Source: Patiria pectinifera
Lineage: Eukaryota; Echinodermata; Asteroidea; Valvatida; Asterinidae
DNA: 64,000 bases
Reading direction: 5' to 3'
Assembly: GCA_029964075.1 (NCBI GenBank)
Contig: CM057140.1
Coordinates: 10,682,643 to 10,746,642 of the forward strand
In this document: positions 50,514 to 64,000 of the stretch, piece after piece
How the letters are laid out: the number at the start of each line of letters is the position of its first letter
Numbering within the stretch: the stretch's first letter is position 1
Made by a program: the position numbers and the translations under genes
Notes under the pieces: model-generated
The model's input: only the letters and a program-made list of their open reading frames with translations
Told to the model about the DNA's origin: nothing
Databases searched by the model: none

Positions 50514-52836
50514 TTGTTTTTCCTTTTTGTGTGGACGGCTTAATTACAAGATTAAAAAAGGGAAAAGAAATGGGAGAATAGAGCTCTGTTAGAGGGATTC
50601 AGTCATTTTGTACCTTTAAAAGATTGAAGTCGTACTCAAAAGCGAGCCACTCAGAACAAATTGTACATACAAATGTGTGATTGTTTTTTTTTTTTTAACC
50701 AAGTAATTATTACCTGCTTGTCAAAGGCAGTATGATAACTACTTACAGCTTACTTACAATGTACATGTAATAACTTGGGAGAAAGAGGCATTGAATTTGA
50801 GTAGTGATTTTTAGGATTGCTCTTCTACTCTGTTCTGGAAATCTTGAATGTTCTTAAACTATGATTAAATTAATTATATTCACATCCATCAGAAGTCATA
50901 TTTGACTGCACTGTGCAAGATATTGGTGGTAGTACAACAAATGGTGGTAGCCAAAAATGAAATGGTTCTTGGACAGACTTCATGTGTTCACTTAAAGTAA
51001 CGTTGAAAATGTCCAAGTGTAAAAGTGTAACATCACCTAAAATGCCAACCGTGATCCTCACATATACACTTCTATCAATCTAAATATTTGAAATGTTGAG
51101 TTTTGTACCATCATGCCAGCAACATTTTTGTTTTTAAATTGTTTAGAAATCATAAAAAAGTTCCATCTTTTGACTTGTTTAATGACTGTCACAACTTTTG
51201 GCTAATGTCAACCCCAATTTGTATATTTTTGGTTTGGGCATCCTGCTAAAACTTAATATGGTCGCAGGTTTAAGCCCCGCTGCAGTCAATTTCTTTGTTC
51301 AACTTACAAAAAAATGAATATACTCGGGTTTCTGGCTATGTTGTTTGGTTCACAGTGTGAATACTTTCAATCCTTGGGAATGCACCTTTCTGTCCCAAAA
51401 GGTATTGAAATTTTTCAATTTTGCCATTTTCAATGATGGTATTTTGGTGCCTTTTTGTTTTAACGCTAATGAGAATTTGCATTTTCTTGAGCAAAGTTGT
51501 GATGTCATTTCAGGCAGAAGCTGCAAGATGTTACTGCCTTTTCAGCACCAAAAGTTGCCAGTAGCTTGGATATTTTGCCGTTGTAAATGTTAGTTTCTTT
51601 GGTGATTCATTTTTGTGTTAGTACATGGCAGCTAAGCCAATGAGCAAGCATATTTACAATATAAAATCAAAATCTTGGGCAAAATATGTACATGAATGGG
51701 ACAAGTATCTTTGCTTTCAATACTGCAATAAATGCATCCCTTGGGCACTTGTACACATTTTGTGAAGCATGTGTTCTGATGATCATAGACTGGGGGCATT
51801 TCTGTGTTGCTTTTACTTCAGTGTAACAAGGTTTACTTGCATCTGTCATGCCACAAGATTGGAGCATTGAATAGGTTTCAATATAGCCAGAAGCTTAAAA
51901 TCTGCCACAGCATGTTTTCACTTTAATATAAACTAATATTTTGGCCACCTCGAAATAAAATTATGGGTGTTTCTATGTGTCTGTTTAGCATTTTGTCCTT
52001 TTCCTTTTTGTCACTTATTTTTTATTATCAAATTCTTCAGTGGTTTGGCCAGCTCATACGTACATCATGCAAATTTCATGATGCCCAAAAAGTAAGTTTA
52101 AAATGAAATTGGATTAAAAAAAACCCAAAACCTTTTGTGTGAAGTACATGTAAGAACCAGAAATAGGTTGAAAGGTGCTTGGCTGTATTTAAAAAAAATA
52201 ATTTGCCAGTGATGTTTTTTAAGTAACAGAGCTGTTGGAGTAGCCCCTTCAGCCAGAAAAGAACCATTGATTTTCTGCACCAAATCCTGAAGTTTCTAAA
52301 GCTCCATGTACCGGTACTTACTCATAATGTACATGTACGTACCAAGAACAAGTTTTTCTTCGATTTCATTCGACAATATTTTAATGCATTGTGATGACTT
52401 TCTTTTTAATATTCAAGGACCACTTTTAACGTTAAAACCTACAAATATCTATGTTCTCTTACATTTGTGTGTTGTATTTTACCGCCAAGTTGAACAATAA
52501 ACGGCACTGCAAAGTAAAACCATTTTTTTTTGTGGATCATTTTACTGTCATGACCTCGCTGTGACTTGCAGCAATCATGAATACTGAATGTGTCAAATAA
52601 CCCTACGTGCAGCATTTTCAGATTGTCTGATCTTTTATTCATGCCGTTGTAAAAACTTTGTGTTTCATTTGGGGAATTGTTCAAAGTGTTCTTAGTAGAA
52701 GACAAAATTCCCTGACCCTTCTCTAGGGAAACTACCAGCTAAGTTGGCAGAGTCTGCTTAATAAGTAATGATGTTATAAAAAAAATGTCCCAGAGTAACA
52801 CTATAAAATCTGAAACTTGATTTACATTTTGACTTT
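50514..52836. other. Intergenic, nothing specific seen
   Basis: AT-rich sequence without recognisable exons; a few TACATGTA sites (50761, 52145, 52326) and homopolymer tracts only. Confidence 0.5.
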
Positions 52837-53157
52837 CAGTGCTGCCAAATCTCACGCATTGAGCGCGAGACTCGCGCGCACTCGGTATTTCTCACGTAAA
52901 AAAACCAAAAAAACCTAAAACTCGAAAATGTTGTTTAAATGACGTTTTGCTCAAATAAATTGGTTACAGTGGTCAGAAATTGCCTCAGATCGCTCCACAG
53001 AGCGTTTAGAATCCGAATTTTTTTTGTCGGGGCCCTTCAGTGAGCCCCAAACCCACGCTGTTAGGGCTTCACGCTCGCATTAGCACGATTACTTCTGATC
53101 AAGCTCCATTGACAAATTCTCACTCTCAGCTCTTTTTACTCAAAGTTGGCAGCTCTG
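52837..53157. mobile_element. 321-bp hAT-like MITE, copy A
   Basis: The ends CAGTGCTGCCAA and, inverted, CAGAGCTGCCAAC match. The interior includes tctcacgcattgagcgcgag and cctcagatcgctccacagag, found in reverse orientation in the copy at 55641-55953. No target duplication is obvious for this copy. Confidence 0.7.
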
Positions 53158-53391
53158 CTGTTCTGTCAAAGTAACTGCCTTTTGAAGTTACAAATGTTGC
53201 CCCCCCCCCAAAGGTCTTATGCCCCTTGTTTCAAGCATAGGTTGCAATACTATCAAATATGTCATCTCTTGCAATTACAACATACACTGCCACTCCCAAG
53301 TTCCTTATCTACCCTCTTAAAAGCCAAGGATCTTTTTACTCAAGCATATCCACATCACCCCATAGAGGAATAATGGTACACACAAGCTTAA

Positions 53392-53893
53392 AGGGAAGAT
53401 ACAACATTTGCAAAAATCAAAAAACGAAATGATCAAATTATAACCAAATATCTTACTGGATTGTTAGTGAATGACATTCTAAAGTATTCTGTAAAATCTT
53501 GGCTCCTGGTGTGCTGACATTTGAAAGAAAACTTGTATTTTTCCAATGCTGGTCGGCCGACCATCGTTGGAGAAAACGGGCTTTTTTTCCCCCAAAATTT
53601 TTCATTCCGCATTTTCTTTGCAATTGATTACACATCTGTGAAGGGGTACAAGCCTGCTAGACTGATTGTCTGACATCACAATCCCCCGAAGTCCATAAAT
53701 TGCATCGTCTCATCTTGTAAGTGGGGTCAGGGAACCAGACTACAAAAACATGATTGATTTTCTTAGAATTTCCAGCATCTCCGAAGCCAAAATGCGAAAC
53801 AAGTCAGTTTAACAATATTTTCTTTAGCATACTAATCCTCCAAATCCATTTATCCCTGAAAACTGCAGCAAAAGCAAATGTTGTATATTCCCT
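53392..53893. mobile_element. 502-bp piggyBac-like MITE with TTAA flanks
   Basis: The inverted ends AGGGAAGATACAACATTTGC and AGGGAATATACAACATTTGC are flanked on both sides by TTAA (53388-53391 and 53894-53897), the piggyBac-type target site. No coding sequence. A related fragment lies at 56600-56803 in the opposite orientation. Confidence 0.8.
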
Positions 53894-53935
53894 TTAAAGC
53901 ATCACTATCTTGCATCTCTGTTAATACAAGAAGGG

Positions 53936-54090
53936 CATGCAGCCGACCCGTTTCCCCCCAGTGCACCATGGGATCATGATCGGACCGGGGTCGCTGCTCA
54001 AGCCTGTCGACTTCTTCTTCCCCTTATTTATTTCCCGGGAGGAAGCCCGTGGTGCCCATTGTCCTGGAAAGGTGTGAAAGCGATATTAGT
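53936..54090. promoter_or_regulatory. GC-richer unique patch, possible regulatory DNA
   Basis: Non-repetitive, CG-containing DNA (gaccggggtcgctgctc, tttcccgggaggaagcccg) between MITEs. No open frame or known motif decides its role; it is listed only because its base composition stands out. Confidence 0.15.
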
Positions 54091-54430
54091 TATTTACTGC
54101 GATCATCGACTCATGGACAGGCTTGGGGGCTGAGCAATGGACAAGTCGGAAGATTTTTGACTTAGGGGACAAAGCCTGGATGACTAAAGGCTAAGGAAAC
54201 ACTGCTTAAACTACAGATGATGCTTTCTTTTTTGTTAATTTATTCAACTGCAAATGGTGATTAATTTTAACAAATTTTCTTTTTTGGGGGGCGGGGGAAA
54301 TGTAACCAGTTCTGTCCCCAATTTTCAACTTAAAAAATACCAAATAAATATAATTACAAAATGTAGGAGCTTTATTGTACATGTCTATTCAAATGAAAAA
54401 CAAAAGAACTCAACCCACTTGACTTGCCAA

Positions 54431-54581
54431 TAGACCTGAGACGTAATGACATAATGGCTTTGTTTACATGTGCGCTTTCCTATGGGAGCGAAGTTGGGAC
54501 GCCAGACAAAGTGGGGACCGTCTACCACATAGGAAAGCACACATGTAAACAAACTGTGATGTCATTACGTCTCAGGCCTAT
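54431..54581. repeat. ~155-bp long hairpin (foldback MITE)
   Basis: The left arm (54429-54486) and right arm (54527-54583) are inverted copies of about 57 bp with few mismatches: GACCTGAGACGTAATGACAT, then TTTGTTTACATGTG and GCTTTCCTATG. A loop of about 40 bp separates them. The ends are bordered by TA, a possible target duplication. No coding capacity. Confidence 0.85.
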
Positions 54582-54585
54582 TAAG

Positions 54586-55634
54586 GGATGTGAACAGTCC
54601 CTTCCCTTTTATACTTAAAAAGTTATAACATACTGAAATAATCTACATACATTGATACATATCAATTGAGCATGATTATAGCTCTATAGAGATGTATCGA
54701 GCACTGTGAATTGTGATAGAAGACGATTTCATTTGGATATACATCTATTGATACATATGTACAAATATTTCAGGGTATTTCCAAGATTGCTGATGTAATG
54801 GTACCAAGTGGTAACATTGACCTAAATAGTATATAAAATGGTCATTTGGTCAAGTGCTGAAAATGAACTACATGACTTGCACTTCGTGGAATAAACTCTG
54901 TAAGTGTTGGGCTTCTGGCAACCACAAAATGTGAAACTTTTACATGTATGAGAATTACAAAAAAAAGAACAGTGTTAGTCACAGATTGTTTTTCTGGACA
55001 ATTGAGTTTCAGATTGGTCAAAAGTGATGACAATCCTTCGGGAATTTAACCTACGCACATAATGACACGGACGCCCTGCCCCACTGGGTGTAGAAAATAA
55101 TGCATGTCTACAGTCATAGAATGCACACTTCCAAGAATCCTCCAATGTTCATATAAGTAGAAAAAGACGTCACTGTGAGGTCGAGCCAAGCACCTTGCTC
55201 ATCTACGTGGGACTTCGGTTGCAAACCATCAGTCCCAACTGTCAAAATCTCACTCACTTCCTGATCGCTTTTGGTTCTATAGCCTCCTTCCCATCTCGCG
55301 GGAATCGTCTTGGATTCCCGAGTTGGATCATTAATGACTTATGACCGGAGTTAATATTTGATGGCCGGGACCGGTGGGAGCAGATGAGTCTGATAGTGCA
55401 GGGTGACAAACGCTGCTGGAATGTGGAGGGGACTCCGGTCCGCGGTGGCTCCCCGGTGCGGTGAAAAGCTATTAAATTCTATTTTGACGCACAATATATA
55501 GGTGTCGTGATCGGGAGGTGTTAGACGGGTTGCCGAAATGGGGAGGGGCTTGGCCAGCAGACTTCATCTACTGAAAAATTGGGATAATTTAAAAGGCAGT
55601 ATGCGGACTTGGATTGCCCTGTACTTTTGATTGG
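54586..55634. other. Intergenic with a GC-rich patch
   Basis: AT-rich to about 55040, then a CG-rich patch at about 55180-55560 (ctcgcgggaatcgtcttgg, ggtccgcggtggctccccgg). No exon could be supported. Confidence 0.4.
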
Positions 55635-55640
55635 TAGTGC

Positions 55641-55953
55641 CAGGGCTGCCAACTTTGAGTAAAGTGCTGAGAGTGAGAATTTGGCGATGCAGCGTGAAGC
55701 CCTAATGGCGTGGGGTTCAGGGCCCGCTTAAGGGCCCTGGGAAATTTTGGATTATAGATGCTCTCTGACGTGATACGTGATCTGAGGCAATTTCTGACCA
55801 CTTTAACCAAATTCTTTTGAGCAAAAGATCATCATTTAAAAATAATTTTTGAATTTTTTTTTTAGAGTGAGACATCCCATGTGGGCTTAAGAGCGTGAGA
55901 ATAACCTGAATTGCGTGAGTCTCGCACTCAATGTGAGAGAGTTGGCAGGCCTC
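55641..55953. mobile_element. 313-bp hAT-like MITE, copy B
   Basis: Same family as 52837-53157 but inverted relative to it: ends CAGGGCTGCCAAC and, inverted, GAGGCCTGCCAAC, with shared internal gatctgaggcaatttctgac. The direct repeat TAGTGC (55635-55640 and 55954-55959) is a candidate target duplication. Confidence 0.7.
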
Positions 55954-56074
55954 TAGTGCTGATGTTCACATAAAAAAAAATACTGTTGCATGATGCACTG
56001 TTGTTATAAATTATGATTCCTGATTCTTCGATATATTATGATGTAATAACTGTCGGCTTGCGGCGAAGATAACG

Positions 56075-56145
56075 GATGTGACTATGATTAATGCATAGAG
56101 CACTGGATTGGTAGTCTAGAGCCACTGGGTTCGAGTCCTCTTTCA
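56075..56145 (+). repeat. tRNA-like sequence, probable SINE or tRNA relic
   Basis: Contains a perfect B box GGTTCGAGTCC (56128-56138) preceded by gattaatgcatagagcac, a degenerate D-arm. Acceptor-stem pairing is poor, so it is unlikely to be a functional tRNA. Confidence 0.45.
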
Positions 56146-56446
56146 TTTGTATTTTCCAAGGTCATTGAATTTCTGAAGCTCATACGACAGTCAACTTTGA
56201 AATACATTCTAAAGTTTAATTTGTTTTCATTCATAACTTAGCTTAATGTTCATTGCACAATTGATTTACATGTGACTCATGATACAGCTGCACCGTGACT
56301 TATAAATGACTTATGCAGAACTTAAATATGACTCAGAAAATGGAAATTAATCAAAGAAAATAAGTGTGTTTGAAAAGAAAAGAAAACAATATGCAGCCAA
56401 ATAAAATATAAATTAAAAAAACAAAACAAAAACAAAATTTAGAAAC

Positions 56447-56452
56447 TTTATT
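56447..56452 (-). terminator. Candidate sulfotransferase polyadenylation signal
   Basis: TTTATT on the plus strand reads AATAAA on the minus strand, about 600 bp after the sulfotransferase stop codon. No closer canonical hexamer was noticed. Confidence 0.35.
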
Positions 56453-56599
56453 TCAAATTACCAGTATCAAACTGCTGTTCACAAAATGGATGGTTCTGGA
56501 AACAAAAAACAAGCAAAAGGAAAAAGAAAGAAAAATATTTAAGGATTTATGAACCATCTGAGTCTGTCCCAACATGTAGCTGCCTTGGGCACAGATAGT

Positions 56600-56803
56600 A
56601 TCTTGGCTACAACGATGGTCAGCTGACCATCGTTGGAAATTGATACAAATATTCCACCCTTGTTTAACATGTCACTGTCAGCACACCAGGTGCCGTGATT
56701 TTACAGGATGCTTTAGACTGTCATTCACTAAAAGTCCAGTACGGTATTTCATAATAATTTGGTGGTTTTGTTTTTTGATGTTTGCAAATGTTGCATACTG
56801 CCT
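56600..56803. mobile_element. Truncated second copy of the TTAA-flanked MITE
   Basis: The sequence from gaccatcgttgg through ctgtcattcactaaaagtcc to gcaaatgttgcatactgcct followed by TTAA (56804-56807) is the inverse of 53392-53570. Only one end is intact. It lies within the likely 3' untranslated region of the sulfotransferase gene. Confidence 0.7.
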
Positions 56804-57053
56804 TTAAGATTTTACAAAGACCAGTTTGCCATGAAACAGATACTGACCACTGAGCTTGCTGCAAGTGCAAAATTAATGACAAACTTTAACATGAGGTGTA
56901 TGTTCGTAGTGGGAAGGGGGATTTCAGCGAAATTAGCTTTTGAAAATGAAATTACAGGAGTCAGACGTGACCCCCAATCTGTTGGAAGCTTCTGCTAACA
57001 ATGGACTAATCAATTCGTCACAATTTTTCAAAGTTATCGTACCTTTGATGTTC

Positions 57054-60372
<3,319 letters not shown>

Positions 60373-60927
60373 GGCAGAAAAACACAATCTGAAGTTATCT
60401 GGAATACAAAGTGCATTTAAACACATTAATCATTTAACAAGGTCTACTCATACAAGTCATCACTATCAGCAATATTTGTATTAATTTTTTATGCATATTA
60501 TATTAAACCAATTTAAAAAAAACATTTTTAGCGTCCTGCCTTTTTGAAAAAAGGAAGGAGTCCCCTTTTTTTTCCAAAAGGCCGCCCGACCCATTTCCCA
60601 AAACCACCGGCTGTTTTTTTTTTTAAATGACTGCCATTTGGACCCAGGAAATGACATACCACTTACTAGCTTTATATGGGCTAGATGCAACAGACAAAGA
60701 GGCCATCACGTCACACATGTGCACAAAACGTATAAGACTTTTTATAGTGTTTTCTTAGAAAATACTTCAAAATTTTCCCTTCTAAATTTGACTTTTTAGG
60801 ACACATTATCACTTTCTGACAGTCACTGATGACTGATATGTCACTGAAGGGAAAAATAGTGATGGCCAGATATGGGAATCTTTGTTGCCTAAAATTTCAC
60901 CGAGTCCAAGCATATATTGTTGATGTA
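60373..60927. other. Upstream flank of the sulfotransferase gene
   Basis: AT-rich DNA with a pyrimidine-rich region at 60530-60630 (repeated runs of T and a small inverted tttttgaaaaaagg). The 5' leader of the sulfotransferase continues upstream of 60372, with an acceptor just before it. No gene recognised. Confidence 0.4.
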
Positions 60928-61987
60928 CCCTAACGTGGCGCGGCCCCTAACGTGGCGCACTTTGATTTTTCGCCTGTAGCGCCTAGCTAGAGCAAAAGTT
61001 TTAACCGAAATTTCACAGAAAGTGAAATTTCATCAAGTTCTAAACACTCCCGTTCATAAATCGCGAGTTTATTTACCCGTAACAAAGTTAAAAGAAAAAA
61101 TTATTTTGGTGTGCGTTCCCGTTTTTATTTTCAGGTGCAAAGTGAACCCTTTGAAAATGCCCCGAAAAATAAGAAAATAATTTTCTGACAAACATCTGGC
61201 TGGGTTTGTAAGTAAAGATAATAATGATTTATCAGAATTTATCAAGTTTACAGAAATTCTTAAATGTTAATTTGGAATTTTCTGAGATTTATTCAAGTGC
61301 GCCACGTTAGGGAACACTCCGCCAATTTGTGCCCAATTTCCGGACGCGACCGTTTTTGCATTTCGGATTAAATTTTATGAAACCGAAATTGTTCACAGAG
61401 GTTAAATAGCAAGCATTAAAGATTTTGGGTCAACTCGTACCCGAGTTAACTCGTACCCAAGTCAAGTCGTACTCGAGTCAACTCGTACCCGAGTCAACTC
61501 GTACCCAAGTTAACTCGTACCCGAGTTAACTCGTACCCAGGTTAACTCGTACCCGAGTCAACTCGTACCCGAGTCAACTCGCACCCAGGTCAACTCGTAC
61601 TCCCCTCCTGAGAAATAGTAGTTACGCCGCCAGAAATACGCCGCCCGAAACTTGACATCCGATTCGATTCATCATGAACTGTGTGACAGACCATCCGATC
61701 GATCGGGTACGAGTCAACTCGGGTACGACTTGACTCGGGTACGAGTTGACTGGGGTACGACTTGACTCGGGTACGACTCAACTCGGGTACGACTTGACTT
61801 GGGTGTCAATTTTGGGGTACGAGTTGACTCGGGTACGAGTTAACTTGGGTACGAGTTGACCCATTTCCGCATTAAAAAGGTAAAAGTACCAGTATTTCAC
61901 TGCATGAATTTCAGGTTTATCAACAAAGAGGTTTGGCAACACTACACGAGGAAAGTTGGGTAAGCTTCGAAGTGCGCCACGTTAGGG
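60928..61987. mobile_element. Foldback-type element with iterated palindromic 16-bp repeats
   Basis: The outer inverted repeat CCCTAACGTGGCGCAC occurs at 60945-60960 (a second partial copy at 60928-60941) and, inverted, at 61972-61987, with an additional inverted copy at 61297-61312. Inside, about 11 copies of a 16-bp unit (YAACTCGTACCCGAGT) at 61428-61602 face about 10 inverted copies at 61704-61862, separated by about 100 bp of unique DNA. The structure resembles foldback/TU elements of flies and sea urchins, whose inverted repeats are also built of short tandem units. No transposase. Confidence 0.75.
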
Positions 61988-62352
61988 AACACGACTATAG
62001 AGCTAGCATGGACACACTGACATGACCATGGAGGAAAACTGCTAAACGCAGTTTTACTTAGTTTGAGCATGGAGGAGGGAACCCATGGTTTTAGCGCTTA
62101 ACGTGTAAAATCCCTTCTACAACGTATTCAGCTCAGCTTTATCACTGTAAATTGAAAGGAGAAATGCATTTTATTATGAAGTTTTAGTTCTAAAGCACCA
62201 ACCATTGACAATGCCGGCCGGGCAATGATACAAGTACGGCGGAGGAAAGAACACGTGCACTTCTTAATCTTCGCACTATTTGTTTTTGTTTATCAGCGCA
62301 GCTGGATGGCCGGCCGAGAGAGGGCAGTGTTCATACTGCACTGCACATAATC

Positions 62353-62669
62353 CGTCGGTTGCACCACGAACCGATGTATTGCATTTTTTTTTGTGTTTTG
62401 AGAAAAACTATGAGAAAAACCGATTTAAAGTTGGTCTATGGGAATTAGCGTGTAAAGCGGCGTAGCGGGATACGCCACTTCGTGGTGCAACATTTTTCAT
62501 TTTTAGAGATACGCCGCACAGTTTAATTAGCGTTCTTAGTTAATGAGGACTCACTATTAGAATAAAACTTTTTGATAATGAGCACTTAGATGAAATAATA
62601 ACGTTAATGACAAAAACTCAATTTAAATTGGCAAAAATCGAGACACGCCGGTTCGTGGTTCGACCGACG
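62353..62669. mobile_element. 317-bp MITE with AATC target duplication
   Basis: The inverted ends CGTCGGTTGCACCACGAACCG and CGTCGGTCGAACCACGAACCG are flanked by AATC on both sides (62349-62352 and 62670-62673). An additional internal inverted copy (cacttcgtggtgcaac, 62474-62489) lies in the middle. No coding capacity; superfamily not assigned. Confidence 0.8.
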
Positions 62670-63839
62670 AATCATGGAACGTTAGACAAGTGGACGTTCT
62701 TAGTTACTCCATGATCGCCCCTAGCCTTCAACACTCCCTTCCCCTGAGGTCCGCAAGCAAGCGATTTTCTTTTGTTTTTTACACAGGTCACGTTTTATCT
62801 TCAGTTTTGACCACCTTATATGCGAATTCCGAGTCTGGCCTACGGTCTAGTCTTATTAATTGGGAGCACGAATTTGGAGTAGGCAAAAACGGCTTTGTAT
62901 TGTTGGAACCTATGACCAAACCCAATCATTATGTTCCTCCTCCAGAAAAAGTTTCCTCACCCCCTGCAAATGGGATCCCAGTTATACGATATGGTTTCCA
63001 AATCTCGGGTTCTTCTCTAGTTCGGCTCCGGCCGGCCTAGGGCTCCAAATTGGCATTAGTTAAAGCCTGTCAACACCAAATAGAAATACTCGTGTCTGCA
63101 AGGCCCTGAGCTCGGTGTCTGCAAGGCCATGAGATCAAGAACCTGACGGGAGGACCGGCCAAGACCTGTCAACCCAACGACGGGACGAGCAACGAGGTAA
63201 GCGCTGATAACCTCACTGAACAAGGAAAATGTATACCTTCTTCGATTTGTAGATGAACATGTTCATCAAGAAAAAAATTTCGACGAAAATGCCGACTATG
63301 AGCAAGCCAGACATCCAGGAACTTCCGAACTCTAATTGTCTCGTTCCCAGACCCATTTTCATATACCCTGTGCTGAACGCGTACGGTAATATATAGCAAC
63401 TGGTTAAAACGTACGTACATGTACTATATGAAAAGATGTCTTCACCGGCTGACGTAGGCCTAATGCCGCGCTGCCGAACATGGAATGATTAAGCCAGTAA
63501 TATATTGCTTTGGACCGGTAGAAGCTATTTTTTTTTAAAGAAAGAAATATACAGGAGATTATAGGCTTATAATAGCCTTTACTTTCAGAATATGACACAA
63601 TATCTGAATCAACAAGCTGCTTTGTCTGTAGTTCTCATCCCACCACATTTTAAAGGCATGGATTTTATTATGGAACAAGTCATGTCCAAAACTTTAATAC
63701 TGAACGCCTTTTCCACCGATTGAAACCAACGCACAACGCCTACTAGCTTCATTACTCTTGCGACGGACGGTTGTTCTTATTGAAATATAGGTCGATAGCA
63801 ACAGACTAGCGATCTATTGCAGTTAATGTCCGCAGTATA
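62670..63839. other. Right-hand intergenic region, unassigned
   Basis: A 116-codon open frame at 62690-63040 and a donor-like AACGAG-GTAAGC at about 63195 were seen, but no family resemblance supports an exon. The rest is AT-rich. Confidence 0.35.
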
Positions 63840-64000
63840 ATGGTAGGCAATTCAACAGATATGAAGGATGGAGGAATATTTTTAATTTCCGGCTTGGTTC
63901 TGCGTGCCGGTAGAATGGTTCCATTGTTAGCTCGAAATCGATGCTGTGTCAGTGTTACTACCTATGGGCGACTGCTTCGTCGCAGATCGAATCGCGTAAC
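63840..64000 (+). CDS. Possible 5' end of a further gene, cut by the window edge
   Basis: An open frame starts with ATG at 63840 (in-frame ATGs also at 63861 and 63915; stop upstream at 63807) and stays open to the last base, at least 53 codons. From the ATG at 63915 it encodes MVPLLARNRCCVSV and then an arginine-rich stretch without acidic residues, as in mitochondrial presequences. It could equally be chance. No function is proposed. Confidence 0.2.
   Translation, partial: MVGNSTDMKDGGIFLISGLVLRAGRMVPLLARNRCCVSVTTYGRLLRRRSNRV

Noticed and set aside
61590-61781. Repetitive open frame in the 61.4-61.9-kb palindrome as a protein gene
   Set aside because: It is a translation of the inverted 16-bp repeats and has no start context or homology.

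Overview
This is animal nuclear DNA. It contains three recognisable spliced genes with GT-AG introns, AT-rich introns and intergenic DNA, and many tRNA-derived SINEs and small inverted-repeat DNA transposons. The gene content (IBTK, a TPBG-like LRR receptor, a cytosolic sulfotransferase), the foldback-type element and the many TACATGTA palindromes suggest an invertebrate deuterostome. An echinoderm is my best guess, but the species cannot be fixed from this sequence alone. Nothing prokaryotic, viral or CRISPR-like was seen.

Layout: (1) 1-17380 is the end of a head-to-tail satellite array of about 54 copies of a ~322-bp unit that runs off the left edge. (2) 17381-20478 is gene-poor upstream DNA with a possible promoter. 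(3) 20479-32706 (+) is a complete 19-coding-exon IBTK gene of 1411 codons, rebuilt by splice-phase continuity; its introns carry a tRNA-Ser-derived SINE family and a 536-bp MITE. (4) 32707-42625 is intergenic, with SINEs and a hAT-like MITE. (5) 42626-44085 (+) is a two-exon TPBG (5T4/WAIF1)-like LRR transmembrane protein of 385 aa. (6) 44086-57053 is intergenic and holds a cluster of MITEs (pogo-like, piggyBac-like, hAT-like, a long hairpin). (7) 57054-60372 (-) is a complete six-coding-exon cytosolic sulfotransferase of 300 aa, with a hAT-like MITE, a ~150-bp tandem repeat and two CTCF-like motifs in its introns. (8) 60373-64000 holds a foldback element made of iterated 16-bp palindromic units, another MITE with a 4-bp target duplication, and at the right edge a possible first exon of a further gene.

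The three genes do not form a pathway: a CUL3 ubiquitin-ligase adaptor, a Wnt-modulating cell-surface protein and a small-molecule sulfotransferase. The notable gene-level point is that IBTK and TPBG are also neighbours on human chromosome 6q14, so this may be an old microsyntenic pair. The other interesting content is repeats: a satellite with an almost invariant body and a small variable hinge with a dyad, and the hierarchical palindrome at 61.4-61.9 kb. Exon limits were deduced by hand from splice signals, reading phase and remembered family sequences; no search was run.
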